Below, piece after piece: positions 1-10,919 of a DNA stretch of 64,000 nt (within the stretch, counting starts at the first letter, position 1; every line of letters begins with the position of its first letter). This DNA is from Cryptomeria japonica (lineage: Eukaryota > Streptophyta > Pinopsida > Cupressales > Cupressaceae). The notes beneath the pieces were generated by a model, which was not told where the DNA came from, made no database searches, and saw nothing but the letters and a program-made list of their open reading frames with translations. The stretch covers positions 835,934,136-835,998,135 of the forward strand of contig NC_081411.1 in the NCBI RefSeq assembly GCF_030272615.1. The letters run 5' to 3'. The position numbers were made by a program, and so were the translations under genes.

Positions 1-382
1 TCCGGATTGTAGTATGGATTTATTTTATAGTCAGTGAGGATCCTTTTGTAATGAGTAGTATGCTCTAAGCTGTTGGCCTTCCTGCATGTGCAGAGCCCTC
101 TTATTGTAATCACATATACTTGTTGCAAAAGTATTATCTAACTGTGGGTAGGCTTCTCACCATGGTTTTTCCCTTTACCGGGATTTCCACATACAAATCA
201 TAGTGTTCTGTGTTATAGATGGTTGGTAATTGTTCTGTGATTTTTATTTGTACTTAATAGTTATATCTTCTATTTTGGTATTTGGTTTATGTATTTAGGT
301 AAAAGGTTTTTTGTTCTTAAAGTTTTATAATCTATTGACAACCGATTCACCCCCCCTTAGTTGTCCATCAGTTATCCTAACA
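1..382 (+). repeat. C1 5' LTR, 3' portion
   Basis: Non-coding, T-rich sequence that ends in a C-rich stretch and TCCTAACA immediately before a primer-binding site, as Copia LTRs do. The LTR start is outside the window and the partner LTR is not present here, so the boundary rests on the terminal CA and the adjacent PBS only. Confidence 0.6.
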
Positions 383-384
383 AT

Positions 385-397
385 TGGTATTAGAGAC
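385..397 (+). other. C1 primer-binding site
   Basis: TTGGTATTAGAGA follows the LTR end directly. It resembles the initiator-tRNA-Met complement TGGTATCAGAGC used by most plant Copia elements, with a C to T change. Confidence 0.65.
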
Positions 398-438
398 TAG
401 TCCTCTCTGTATAAGCTTAACCACTTGAGGAAGATCCT

Positions 439-1590
439 ATGGAAACTAATAGTTCAACTCCATCTATTTTTTGGAGAGAAATTGCTAAGGTTGATTCAAC
501 AAATTATAGGGTATGGAAGATTCAGATGGAGACTCATTTGATATGTATTGGGAAAGAGATTTGGGAGATCATGAAGAAAGGCTATACTCCTCATAATCTA
601 GCATCTGGCAATCCTCCTATGAAAAAACTTGGATAAGGACATTGAAAATGACTGTAGAGCTAGAGAAGCACACTTAAGTGCACTTTTTGATCAACAAATT
701 ATGGGATTAACTGACCAATCATTTGCGAAGGCTATATGGGATAAGTTGGAAGCTCTGAATGAAGGTGACCCTACTGTTAAAATTGCTAAACTTGATGGTT
801 ACTAGGTGAGGTATGAGAATCTAAAGATGGAAGAAGATGAAAGGATTACTTCTTTTATGGAAAGAGTGAATGAAATTGTTATGGGAATTTAGTGTTGTGG
901 TGGATCTCTAAGTGAAGATGAGATTATTTTTAAAGTATTGAGAGTTTTGCCACCGACTTACAAGATGAAGTCTACTGCAATTAAAGATCTGAGAACAATG
1001 GCTAACACTTCTATTAACATGGATACTTTGGTTAGAAAATTAACTACTTTTGAGATTGAAGAATTTGGTCCTCAAGGAGCTGCAAAGACTGAATCTACTT
1101 TTCATACATCTGCATCATCAACTAGCAAGAGTGATTGTAAATCTTTATATGTGATGGAACTGGAGGAATGAGGAAAGTAGATGACAAGTTTGAGAAACTT
1201 GAAGCCCTATTTGCTAGAAGAGTACCAAAAGGTCTGACAGGAAGTAAGTATGAAGGGAAATCACCTTTTGAATGTTTTGCATGTAATAAGATAGGTCATT
1301 TTGCATCTAGATGTCCTGAAAGGAATTCAATATTTAAAGAGAAATCTAGAAGATCTTTTAGGCCTAACCATGATTATCAAAACAAGCATAAGTACAGGAG
1401 GAACAAAGAAAAATCATGTTACTTTGTGGATGAGGAAAGTGTGACTGATTTTGATGATGAACCAACACAAGATTCAGCTAGTGGATCTGCCAGTGGAAAG
1501 GAATGGGTATTTTTGGCCATCAAGGAAGATTCTTTGGCACCTATTATTCAAAATGAGGAAAAGGCCCTTGTTGCTAAAATTGAAGACAAG
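439..1590 (+). pseudogene. C1 gag (UBN2-type Copia capsid region with CCHC knuckle)
   Basis: Structural polyprotein of a Copia element. The start codon at 439 opens a frame beginning METNSSTPSIFW, with the usual early Trp-rich Copia gag signature (NYRVWKIQME). The frame is lost after 636. Homology continues through a stop at about 803 and others to a frame at 938-1171, then shifts to the frame starting at 1168. The zinc knuckle CFACNKIGHFASRC lies at 1273-1314 with all four ligands (C-X2-C-X4-H-X4-C). A basic, Lys/Arg-rich segment follows. Several stops and at least one frame change make it a pseudogene. Confidence 0.85.
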
Positions 1591-1782
1591 GATGAATGGG
1601 TGATAGACAATGGATGTTCACATCATATGACTAAAGATAAAAGGAAGTTTTTATCTTTGCAAGAATTTGATGGTTTTTTGGTTAGATTTGGAGATGACAA
1701 AACATATATGATCAGAGGAAGAGGAACTTTATCACTGGATGGTCAACATAACACTGATAATATTTATTATGTTGAAGGTTTA
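1591..1782 (+). pseudogene. C1 protease, N-terminal part up to the G1 insertion
   Basis: Copia retropepsin. The motif WVIDNGCSHHMTKD starts at about 1597. The family active site is D-S-G; here the Ser is Asn (codon 1609-1611), and the catalytic Asp at 1606-1608 is kept. The frame runs on to NIYYVEGL and is then cut by the LTR of G1 at 1783. The continuation (RHNLLSVGN) is found in frame at 27516 once the 5-bp duplication is removed. Confidence 0.85.
1778..1782. repeat. Target-site duplication of G1, left copy (GTTTA)
   Basis: GTTTA precedes TGATAGGG of G1 and recurs exactly at 27511-27515 after the other end of G1. Collapsing the two copies restores the Copia reading frame, which confirms both the element ends and the insertion site. 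Confidence 0.9.
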
Positions 1783-3393
1783 TGATAGGGAGGCTACCTA
1801 GTTTACCATCAATTTGGTTTCTTTGATGGTTTTCTTCTATCCCTTTCTGAGTTCCAAGTCTACCTTTCTAGACTTCTAAGGGCTTTCCTACCATTTGTTT
1901 GATTACCTCATTTTCCTCAAGCTCACAAGGTAATCTTGGTCACTAAATCCTTGCAGGTGTTTAGGACACACACACACATTCACTCTCTTTTTGAAAAACC
2001 ACCCATCTTGTTTGGTTTAGAAAATTTTTCCCTATGGTTACACAATGTCTCATTTTCACTTGTAGCTTTCTATATCTTTTCCCAGTTCTTAGCAATTTCC
2101 TTCCCCTGAGAGTTATCTTCTTCAAATTACTAATACCTAGCTAGACTATCACCAAGCTCACTTAGGCTTAGTATGCAGAAATGGTAATTTCCATTTCCTG
2201 GTCTCTCTCAAATAAAAACCTACTGTACATTTTTGGCTTTGTTTGACAATCTCCAAAGATTTTGTGGAGTTTCAAGTCAGAGCCATTTGATTATTGCAAA
2301 CAGAGAATAAAAACTGAAAAGGAAAGCTTTATTTATAGACCCTGAATTTATTCATGGGTTTAAACCAACATCTCACAGAATAAAGAAATGAAATAATTAC
2401 ATTAACAACATACGTGAAATGAACATAAATCAAACTCTAATTGAAAACTAAAAAATGGACTTCTCTATTGCATTTCAGAAAAAACAAAATGTGTTCTCTG
2501 AGGCAATCGACAAACAACAATCAATGATCCATGATTAACCATTAGCCTCTTATAGATACCCGTTGGGTCATTTTATACATACATCCTCTATTTGGAACTC
2601 CTCCTATTGGATAAGATAAATCGCATTACCAATGGTCTCCATTTGCAACTGTACCGACGGTTTTAAATTTAACCATCTGATCTTCCTTGATCTCTTTCTA
2701 TGCTCTGCCATGTTGCACCCCCTAATTGGCTTTGGGGTCCCTATGCTGCCACCTTAGCATGACCTCACTAACCACATAGAATGAAGCTATTCTTTGTCAG
2801 GCCCCATCTTGGTCACCAAGTCATAGAGGATAAACTTCGTGCATCTTGCCATAGTAGTATAGCGACAATCATCTGATCATCCTAGACTTGCTCACCCGTT
2901 AACCTGTCTGAGTTTCTCTTTTGTCAGGCCCCAACACTTGGTCGCCAAGCCATGATGGATAAAGTTTGTACATCTACATCATGTGGTTTAGCAATAGTCG
3001 TTGATTCACCTTTGGCCTGCACAGTCGTTAAGTCACGTCTTTTTGTACGTGCTTTGTTGCCAAGTCGTGAGGATTATTAGGTGATCATCTTCCCATCATG
3101 GTATAGTGATAGCCATAGAATCATCATCTGAATATAGGTCAAGTTAATCATCAGGGCAACTTGAAACTGCTCCTTCTGATACTTGATACAACTACTCCAA
3201 ACTCTAGCAAACTCATCAGGGTAAGACTTGCCGATCAGGGTAGGTCTTGCTGATAAGAGACATTTTAAAAACTATAACTAAAAAACCATACAAATGGACT
3301 AGAGTCAGTCCTTATGTATTTACATGACCATTGGGAGGTCTCATAAGCCAAAATTGGTTAAGGGCATTTCAACCCTTAGGTGCTCCTACACTA
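1783..3393 (-). repeat. G1 3' LTR (complete)
   Basis: Runs from TGATAGGGAGGC to TCCTACACTA on the + strand. The same sequence recurs, split, at 8092-8510 plus 26305-27510 with scattered substitutions and small indels. It includes a short (CA)n run near 1969. Joined, the other LTR is about 1.62 kb against 1.61 kb here. I see no coding potential conserved between the two copies. Confidence 0.9.
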
Positions 3394-3409
3394 TACTCCC
3401 CCCAAAACA
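3394..3409 (-). other. G1 polypurine tract
   Basis: On the minus strand this reads TTTTGGGGGGAGTA directly before the 3' LTR, as expected of a plus-strand primer for second-strand synthesis. Confidence 0.75.
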
Positions 3410-4747
3410 AAGAAGTCAAGTTACTGCATGCGGTAGCAAGGAAAGATCAATTCCCAACTTAACAAAGTCTGATTCAGGGACCCAGGTCACTTCAGAATTA
3501 GGTTTATGCATCCACTTTACCAAATGTTTCATGTAGGCCTATTGTCTAGTCTTCTTGAGAACTCGGGAATTCAACACTTTCTCAGCCTGAGGCATCGAAG
3601 AAGAAAGTAAGGGCAGGTCAGAAAGTGACTATTGGACATTTGAAACTCATGCATCCTCCTTGGGAAGTTGTCCCTTGTAGACAACCAAATCCGTGACATT
3701 GAAAATGGGAGACAAAGCAATATTAGATGGAAAATCAATCTTATAGGCATTAGAGCCATACTTGGGTAAAACTTTACATGGGCCTATTCTCCTCATTTGT
3801 AGCTTGCAAGGAACCCCTTTCTAAAGTTGAGCCTTGTTCAAATGTACCATCACCAAATCTCCAACTAAAACTTTCACATCTCTCCATGTGGCATCAACTA
3901 TGGCTTTAAATTTTTGTGAACAATATTGGAGAGCTTGCCTGACTTAGTCATGAACCTCCTTCATAGATTGAGCGACAACATCAGCTTGACGACTTCTATG
4001 TGACAGATTACCAAGATCTCATAATTCGATAACACCTCATGGGTGCATACCATAAACTATCTCAAAAGGACTCTTCCCAGTAGACCAGTTGACACTGTCA
4101 TTGTACGTAAACTTTGCCTGGTGAACAACCTAATCCCAACTCTTTCCATATTCTTTTGTCAAACACCTTAAAAGGTTTCCAAGTTTCCTATTGACTACCT
4201 TTGTTTGACCATTCGTTTGGGAATGACAGCCTGAACCAAAAGACAAATTAGTTCCCAATCTTTTCCAAAGAGTTTTCCAAAAATGTCCAAGGAATTTGAC
4301 ATCTCTATTTGAAACAATACTAGCTAGAAAACCATGGATTCTTATAACCTCTTTGAAAAATAAGTGTGCAATGTGACTAGCATCATGAGTAGTTTTGCAA
4401 GGATCAAAATGTGCCATTTTACTGAATCTGTCAACAACAACAAAAATGCTATCACAACCAAGCTTAGTTTTGGGTAATCCAACCACAAAATCCATACTTA
4501 AACATTCCCATGGACTTTTAGGAATAGGTAATGGATGATAAAGACCAACATTAGTAGTTGTACCTTTAGCTTTCTGACAAACAATACACTTCTTAACATA
4601 CCTTCTGATATCCCTTTGTATTCTAGGCCAATAGTAGAACCTTTGAACAAGTTCCAATGTCTTATTAAGGCCAAAATGACCACTCAAACATCAATTGTGC
4701 TTTCCTTGGATAATATTTTCCCTCATCGATCCTTTGGGAACACACAA
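3410..4747 (-). pseudogene. G1 integrase with C-terminal chromodomain
   Basis: DDE integrase of a chromovirus. The frame at 4130-4687 holds the H2C2 finger end (GHFGLNKT ... CIVCQ) and the core. The first catalytic Asp is present (SMDFVVGLP). The second motif reads SNRD where the family has SDRD, and the Glu motif reads GQTKVVNR where the family has GQTEVVNR, so two of the three catalytic residues are gone. After a stop-containing linker, a chromodomain can be read on the minus strand at about 3420-3590 across a frame change: VLNSRVLKKTRQ, then YMKHLVKWMHKP and a TWVPESDF segment, ending with a stop close to the polypurine tract. In chromoviruses this domain targets integration to modified chromatin. 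Confidence 0.8.
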
Positions 4748-6527
4748 CTATCCACCTTTAAACAACAAACCATTCTGCAAAGTAAAATCAGCATATTCAC
4801 TATGAAAGTGATTGTAAAATTCTTGACAAATATTGTAAATGGCTACAAAATCTTCATCATTGGGGTACACATACTTGAAGTAGTCAACTCCAATACTCTG
4901 AATCTGCACTTCTTGCACTATTAATAGCCTTCTATTCAAAGCATCTGCTACTTTATTACACTGTCCTTTCTTATGCTTAATAGAAAAAGTATATGACTAC
5001 AAATACTCCACCGATTTAACATTCCTATGACTCAACTTATCTTGTGAATTTAGAAAACTTAAAGCTTGATTATCTATGTAAACAACAAACTCCTTAGGTA
5101 ACAAGTAGTGCCTCCACTTCCTAAGAGCTTGGACAAGAGCATACAACTCGAGATCATAGGATGAATATTTCTTCTTGGCATCTTTGAACTTCTCACTAAA
5201 AAAAGCTACAAGCCTATTCTCTTGACTCAAAACAACACCAAATGCTATATTACTTGCATCACATTCAATTGTGAACAACTTGTCAAAACTAGGAAGAATG
5301 AGTACTGGTTGTGTAGCTACCTTTTGTTTCAAAAGTTCAAACCCTTTGTTAGATGCATTGGTCTACTGAAACTTAGTCTTAAATCCTCCTTTGATGGTAT
5401 CTAGCATGGGTGCACAAATCTCACTTAACTCTTTGATAAAATTCTTGTAGAACTATGCCAAACCATGAAAACTTCTTACTTCACTTGTTGTCTTTGGTGT
5501 TGGCCAGTTTGTGATGGTTTCCACCTTTGATGTGTCCATCTTCAAATCTCCTCCTGAAACTACAAATCCAAGATAGACAAGTTCTTGCTTCATAAAATCA
5601 CACTTATCCAAGTTTATTGTTAGTTGCTCATCATACAATTTTTTCAATACAATACTAAGATTCTCTAGATGTTCCTCTTTAATTCTACTAAAAAATAAAG
5701 ATATCATCTAGGTATAGAACAACAAATTTACCAATAAAATCTTTTAGCACTTCATTCATGAGTCTCATGAATGTACTGGGAGCATTACTAAGACCAAATG
5801 GCATAACAAGCCACTCATAAAGTCCTTCATTAGTTTTCAAGGTTGTTTTCCATTAATCACCTTCTTTTATCCTAATCTAATGGTATCCACTCTTGAGATC
5901 AATCTTAGTAAAGTACTTTGCACCTCCCAAGAAATCCATAAAGTCTTCAATTCTTGGGATAGGTAATCTGTACCTGATAGTGATTCTATTTATGGCTCTT
6001 GAATCTATGCATAGCCTCCATGTTCCTCCTTTCTTGGGTGCTAACATTGTAGGTACGATACAAGGACTTATGCTCTTTTCTGTCAACCCTTGGTCCAACA
6101 ATTCTTGGACTTGCCTAGCCATTTCCTTGTTTTGTTTCAGACTCATCTTATAGGCTACTTTGTTGGGTAATGATGCTCCTGGAATAAAATCAATCTGATG
6201 GCTTATGGCTCTAATGGGAGGTAGGGTTGTTGGTGCTCCATCACTTATGATTGCTTTGAAGTTGTCTAGTACCTGTTACACTTCATGAGGTATTTGAACC
6301 TTCTTTTCTTGCTTTTCTTCCTTTGGTTTCACTATAAGAGCAAACATCACTCCTTCTCCTTCCTTGAGAGTGTTAATGAACTCTTTTTCACCTACCAATA
6401 ATGCATTTGGGCCTTTAGCTTTGCTTCTCTCTCCTTCATCACTTAGGGACTGAATATGGTATGCAACTCCATCCTTTTGAAAAGAATAAGAGTTATTCTC
6501 TCCATTGTGAATGGCCTTTTTGTCAAG
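4748..6527 (-). pseudogene. G1 reverse transcriptase and RNase H
   Basis: The RT N-terminal half is at 5877-6146 (KKGGTWRLCIDSRAINR, then LPIPRIEDFMD and FTKIDLKSGYH). The catalytic YLDD is read at 5703-5714, and stops follow at once. The tether continues at 5453-5707 (LYDEQLTINLDKCDFM). RNase H is at 4997-5332 with ECDASN, ELYALVQAL and YIDNQALSFL; the last normally has TDHQAL. The linker to integrase is at 4748-4939. It would copy element RNA and remove the template strand. At least four in-frame stops or shifts separate the pieces. Confidence 0.85.
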
Positions 6528-8051
6528 CTACCATGGTCTAGCAAGAAGTAGATTGCAAGCATCCATAGGTAGGATGTCACACAAAACTTTATCCTTATAA
6601 CTACCTATGTTGAATTCAACCCATGTTTGTTCATTCACTACCACATGCTGCTCCTTGTTGAGCCAAGTGACCCTATATGGATTACTATGTGGAAATATTT
6701 TCAACTTCAGTTTACTTACTACTTCCTCTGACATAATGTTGTTAGTAGACCCTAAGTCTATCACCACTCTACAAACCTTAACAAGGACCTTGCATTTGAT
6801 TCTAAACAAATCTCTTCTTTGGGTTGGCTCTTCTTTGATTGGCTCCTTAATCAAGGCTCTTCTCATCATTAAATTTTCTCCAACTTCAAGAGATAAGCTC
6901 ACATCTTGTGTCTTGCTACTTTCTGCATCTTCTTGTGCATATGCCACTCTTCTTTCACTTCCTTGAGATGAAGAGGATTTCTTTGGACATCTATAGGTAG
7001 GGTGACCCAACTTTTGGCAATTGTAACACTTCATGGTGGAGAAGTAGGGCCCTCTTCCCGGTCCACTAGATCTACCTCTTCCTGGGTTGCTAGATGATCT
7101 CCTTCCTCTATAGCTACTCTTTCTATGTGAATCCTCACTTTTCTCTATAAGTTTAAACTCTCCTTGGGACCTTTGATCTACTCCTCTTCCACCAAAACTG
7201 CCTCTTTGGCCTCTACCATCTTTTCCTTTGCTTCTTCCTCTATTGCTTTGTTCTTGCTTCTTTTTACTCTTTTCCTCCACCTTCAGTGCCAATTGATAGC
7301 ACTTATGCATGATGTTAGGACATAACAAACTCAACTCTTGAATATTTCATCTCAAGTTGTTCAAGTATCTGACTACCTTGATGCTCTCATCCTCTACCAC
7401 TTTGGATGTCAGACACAACTTCTGAAATTCCTCAGTGTAGCTGCTCACATCCAAGTCTCTTTGCCTCAAGTTTTGTCTCCTCTTGTGCAACTAGATTTCA
7501 TAATCTTCAAGGATGTATGCCTCTTTCACCTTGGCTAACATGCCCTTCCAAGTGACGATGGGGTTCTTGCCCTCTTTTTACCTCTCTTCTTGGATAAACT
7601 TCCACCAAGTCAATGTTTCCCCTCTCAATATAGATTTGGCCACCTTCAACTTTTGTGCCTCACTGATTCCATCACATTTAAAGTGATTCTCCAATCCCTC
7701 TATCCATTCCAGGACTACCTCTGGCTCCATTTTTCCATAAAAAAGTGGCACTCCTTCTAATGATTTTCCTCCTAAGGATTTAATTTCTTTAAGGAAAGGT
7801 TCTTTAGGTAGAATAGGGTCTGGTTCAGGAGTCTTATCCTCTTCTACAACTTCTTTGTCTTTCCCCTCATTGACGTTGATTTCCACTTTCTCAGTTTTGT
7901 CTTCAACTACATCTAGTTTGCTCTCCAATTGTAGCAATCTTTCTTTCAAGAGCCTATTCTCTTCCTCCTGATCTTCTACTTTCTTGGCTAACTCTACATT
8001 AGTCACCATTCTGAGACTATTTTCTCCTACTGATTCAGTATCTAAAATCAA
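6528..8051 (-). pseudogene. G1 gag and protease
   Basis: The frame at 7578-8051 begins gag with a strongly charged heptad-like stretch (probable coiled coil, residues about 20-60), followed by the Gypsy capsid region ending in TLTWWKFIQEER. After stops, the frame at 6528-7334 carries an Arg/Gly/Ser-rich basic tail and a complete knuckle CYNCQKLGHPTYRC (about 6987-7028). The protease follows with VVIDLGSTNN at about 6745-6771: catalytic Asp kept, but Leu in place of the usual Ser/Thr of D-S/T-G. The end of the protease (CNLLLARPW) is intact and the RT linker lies beyond. Confidence 0.85.
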
Positions 8052-8077
8052 CTACTTTCTTCCCAAATCTAAACTCT

Positions 8078-8091
8078 CTCTAATACCAATG
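8078..8091 (-). other. G1 primer-binding site
   Basis: On the minus strand TTGGTATTAGAGAG starts two bases after the 5' LTR end (CCCTATCA). It resembles the initiator-Met complement TGGTATCAGAGC with one C to T change. Confidence 0.65.
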
Positions 8092-8510
8092 TGATAGGGA
8101 GGCAACCTAGTTTTCCATCAATTTGGTTTCTTTGATGGTTTTCTTCTATCCCTTTCCGGGTTCCAATTCTACCCCTCTAGACTTCTAAGGGCTTCCCTAC
8201 CATTTGTTTGCTTATCTCATCTTCCTCAAGCTCTAGAGGTAAGCTTGTTCACTAAATCCTTGTAGGGGTTTAGGACACACACACATTCGCTCTCTTTTTG
8301 CAAAACCACCCATCTTGTTTGGTTTAGAAAATTTTTCCCTATGGTTACACAATGTCTCATTTTCAAGGTAGTAGCCTTCTGGATCGTTTCCCAGTTATGA
8401 ACAATTTCCTTCCCCTGCAAGTTATCTCCTTCAAATTATTAATGCCTAGCCGAACTATCACCAAGCTTGCCTACGCTCAATATGCAGAAATGGCAATTTC
8501 CATTTCTTGG
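8092..8510 (-). repeat. G1 5' LTR, part adjoining the internal region
   Basis: Matches 1783-2201 of the 3' LTR (TGATAGGGAGGC ... CCATTTC). The match stops at TTGG, where G2 begins, and resumes at 26305. Confidence 0.9.
8506..8510. repeat. Target-site duplication of G2, left copy (cttgg)
   Basis: cttgg before TGTAGCTAGG pairs with cctgg at 26305-26309 after TGTCTACA. The uninterrupted G1 LTR at about 2200 has a single cctgg, so the left copy has one later substitution. Confidence 0.85.
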
Positions 8511-8867
8511 TGTAGCTAGGAAATGTGGAAATCATCAAAGAAAGTAGTATTAATAATCTAGCTCAATCACGAAAGCTCAAATGCAATGATCAATCCTAAA
8601 GACACTCAATAAAGACATGAAAACAAGACATTCAAGATTGAAAACTAAGCAAACCAAATGCAGACTTGAATGTCTCCTTCATGTGGCTCCATTGTCCTTC
8701 TTTCTTCTTCAAATAGATTTGTTTGTTGATCTCACCTACTAGTGCATAAGCATGATATGAAAGCAAGTAGACAAGATTGTAGCACCAGAATACTCGAAGC
8801 GTGATTGATTCGACCAGGTAGTAGGGATTCAAAAAAGTTATTAGCTGGGATTGAAGAAATTCATCCA

Positions 8868-8874
8868 ATTTATA
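8868..8874 (-). promoter_or_regulatory. Candidate TATA box in G2 3' LTR
   Basis: Minus-strand TATAAAT inside CTATAAATTGG, conserved at 25087-25093 in the other LTR. Its position would place the U3/R boundary near 8840. No transcript evidence. Confidence 0.35.
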
Positions 8875-9539
8875 GACAAATTGGAGAGAAGATCAAATTA
8901 GCATGAAGAGATTCAAATGGAAATTGCAAATCAAGAATGACAAATATGACAAATTATGATAAATTTGCACTTTCTATGCAAGATTAATTGATTGATAATT
9001 ATGACAAAATTATGACAAATTTCTATGTCAAAATTGATTGATTGTCAATTATGTCAAATTATGACAAATTGAAATGTCATTCCCATGAAATTAGGAGGAA
9101 AATAGGAGAGAATTGAAAAATAGATGAAATAGAAATTAGGAAATTAGGAATTAGCAATTGATGAAAATTAGGAAATTAGGAATTAGGAGAAATTAGGTAA
9201 ATCAATTAATAATTTGTCATTTATTAATTAATTCACAAAAAGAGGAATAATTAGTTAGCCAATTAAATAAACATTTAATTGTGACACAAAGACTTAGGAT
9301 AAATAAATAATTTATTAATCCTAGAGGGGGAATTGACAAACAAGGTTAAATGAATAAAATCATGAAACCCTAAAAGATGAATTAGAAATGCAAGGATGAC
9401 AATTAGGTCCTGACAAAAGATAATTGACGTCGATTCGATTTGATCATGATTCTGACTTGATAAATGACGATTGCTGATAAATGATTTGATTGATAAATGC
9501 GCCAATTGACGAGGAACAATGACTAATTGATCCAAATTG

Positions 9540-9800
9540 ACATGATTGAGAAAGACAACGATCGATGACAAATCGATCGCAAAATGACAAAATTGACAAG
9601 AGGACAAGGATCGATGACCAAATAGATTGCAAAACGACAAGATTGAAAATGTCAACGATCGATGACAAATCGATCACAAGATGACAAGATTGATGACAAA
9701 TTGATCAAAGGACAAGGATCGATGGCAAATCGATTGCAAGATAATAAGATTGAAAATGACAATGATCGATGACAAATCAATCACCTGATGACAAGATTGA
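9540..9800 (-). repeat. Degenerate direct repeats in U3 of G2 3' LTR
   Basis: About four imperfect units of roughly 55-65 bp built around cgatcgatgacaaatcgat and gcaagatgacaagattga. The same array is in the 5' LTR at about 25760-26030. Repeats in U3 often act as enhancers in plant LTRs; that role here is inference. Confidence 0.75.
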
Positions 9801-10060
9801 TGATGTCCAAAATGATGACAAATGAGCACGCACATTGATGCGACAGGATAGGATCGACCAAAATCATGACTAAAGATTATTGTTGACAAGACCAAATTTG
9901 AGAGCGAGAAAAATGAGGAATGCAGAAGAAGGACTCGATGCTCGCAAATGATAAAGACCAAGTGTGAATCATAGGAGAAATGTTAATGCGACGCAAAAAC
10001 CCTAAAATAAGGCAATGCGCAAATGTTAAAGTATGATTTGACCATTTTTAGGTGTCTACA

Positions 10061-10076
10061 TTTTGCCCCTCTTTGA
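10061..10076 (-). other. G2 polypurine tract
   Basis: On the minus strand TCAAAGAGGGGCAAAA abuts the 3' LTR start TGTAGACACC. The core AAAGAGGGGCAAA is shared with G4 at 53770-53782. Confidence 0.85.
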
Positions 10077-10375
10077 GACAATGTGATTTTAAGCGTTGTT
10101 TCAAAGAACAATAATGAAAATGCCCCAGACGCTGAAAATGACATATGAAAATGCCCTAGACAATAACAATGACATATGCATGCCCCCTTGAGGAATTGGC
10201 CGGAAACATGCAAAAAAGAGGCCAATTGATCGATAATAATGTTAGAATATGATAGGATCAAACGGACTGACAATCGAAGATCAGATACATGAATGACAAG
10301 CAATTGAAGGTGCAAAAGACCATGACTAGCATGAGATGGAGAGAGTGCACGTCCATCTATGCACTGACAAAGATC

Positions 10376-10382
10376 TATAAAT
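10376..10382 (+). promoter_or_regulatory. Candidate TATA box for the antisense PMD gene of G2
   Basis: TATAAAT within CTATAAATGAGAC lies about 620 bp upstream of the PMD frame on the + strand, opposite to the element's own transcript. It is a lone motif with no clear counterpart in G4, so it is weak. Confidence 0.3.
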
Positions 10383-10609
10383 GAGACAAAGAGAGTGAAA
10401 ATTGCTCATTTGCACTAGCCAAGGAGGAGAATTTGTTGCTCTGGAGAAGGACACTTGTAGAGAGATGGCAAACATTCCAATGGAAAATCACCTTGGGGAA
10501 TGTGTACATGCTTACAGATGATCGGATGACATGGGAGCAGCGGTATGTATCTCAAAAACCCATATTTTCAATTTTAGGGATTGGAATGGCTTGCGGGACA
10601 TTGCGGGGC

Positions 10610-10757
10610 CCACAGGGAATGCAGAAACTGACTTCTGCGCTTGTGTAGGGAAAATTTTGTGCTTGTGTAGGGTCTTCTGCACTTATGTAGGGGACACAGG
10701 CATAGGTTGTGTTACACAGGCGCAGGACTTATCACACAGGCGCAATTGTGCATTATG
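10610..10757 (+). repeat. Short-motif array near the 3' end of G2
   Basis: About six copies of a 10-12 bp motif in two orientations: tgcgcttgtgtaggg, gtgcttgtgtaggg and tgcacttatgtagggg, then cacaggcatagg, cacaggcgcagg and cacaggcgcaa. The two orientations could pair locally. A matching array sits in the 5' leader at 24520-24620. Confidence 0.75.
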
Positions 10758-10919
10758 AACCCTAATTTAGTCACAAATAGCATGCGAACGATCTTGAAAA
10801 TGGGGATAAGAATAGGATAGGTCAAAATAGAGTAGAAACACCCTGATTTGGACATGAAACAAGGAAATGAATCCCGTAGGAGAAAACCCTAAAACTAACA
10901 AAATGTGCCCCAATTGTGA

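Larger units (their letters stand above)
8511..10060 (-). repeat. G2 3' LTR
   Basis: Near-identical to 24730-26304, starting TGTAGCTAGGAAATG and ending TTTTTAGGTGTCTACA on the + strand. It is 1550 bp against 1575 bp; most of the difference is a block of about 30 bp present only in the 5' LTR near 26010-26042, next to repeated gattgat. It holds A/T-rich tracts with many ATGACAAATT-like words. Confidence 0.93.

Noticed and set aside
8632-8868. 78-codon frame in the G2 LTR, also open in the other LTR (24851-25087)
   Set aside because: Both copies come from one LTR. Seven of 78 residues differ, several of them radical changes, and no family is recognised, so openness is likely inherited by chance.
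9275-9961. Long minus-strand frames in the G2 LTR rich in Ile, Leu, Ser and Cys
   Set aside because: They are translations of the gatgacaa-type direct repeats. The same repeats give shifted frames in the 5' LTR.
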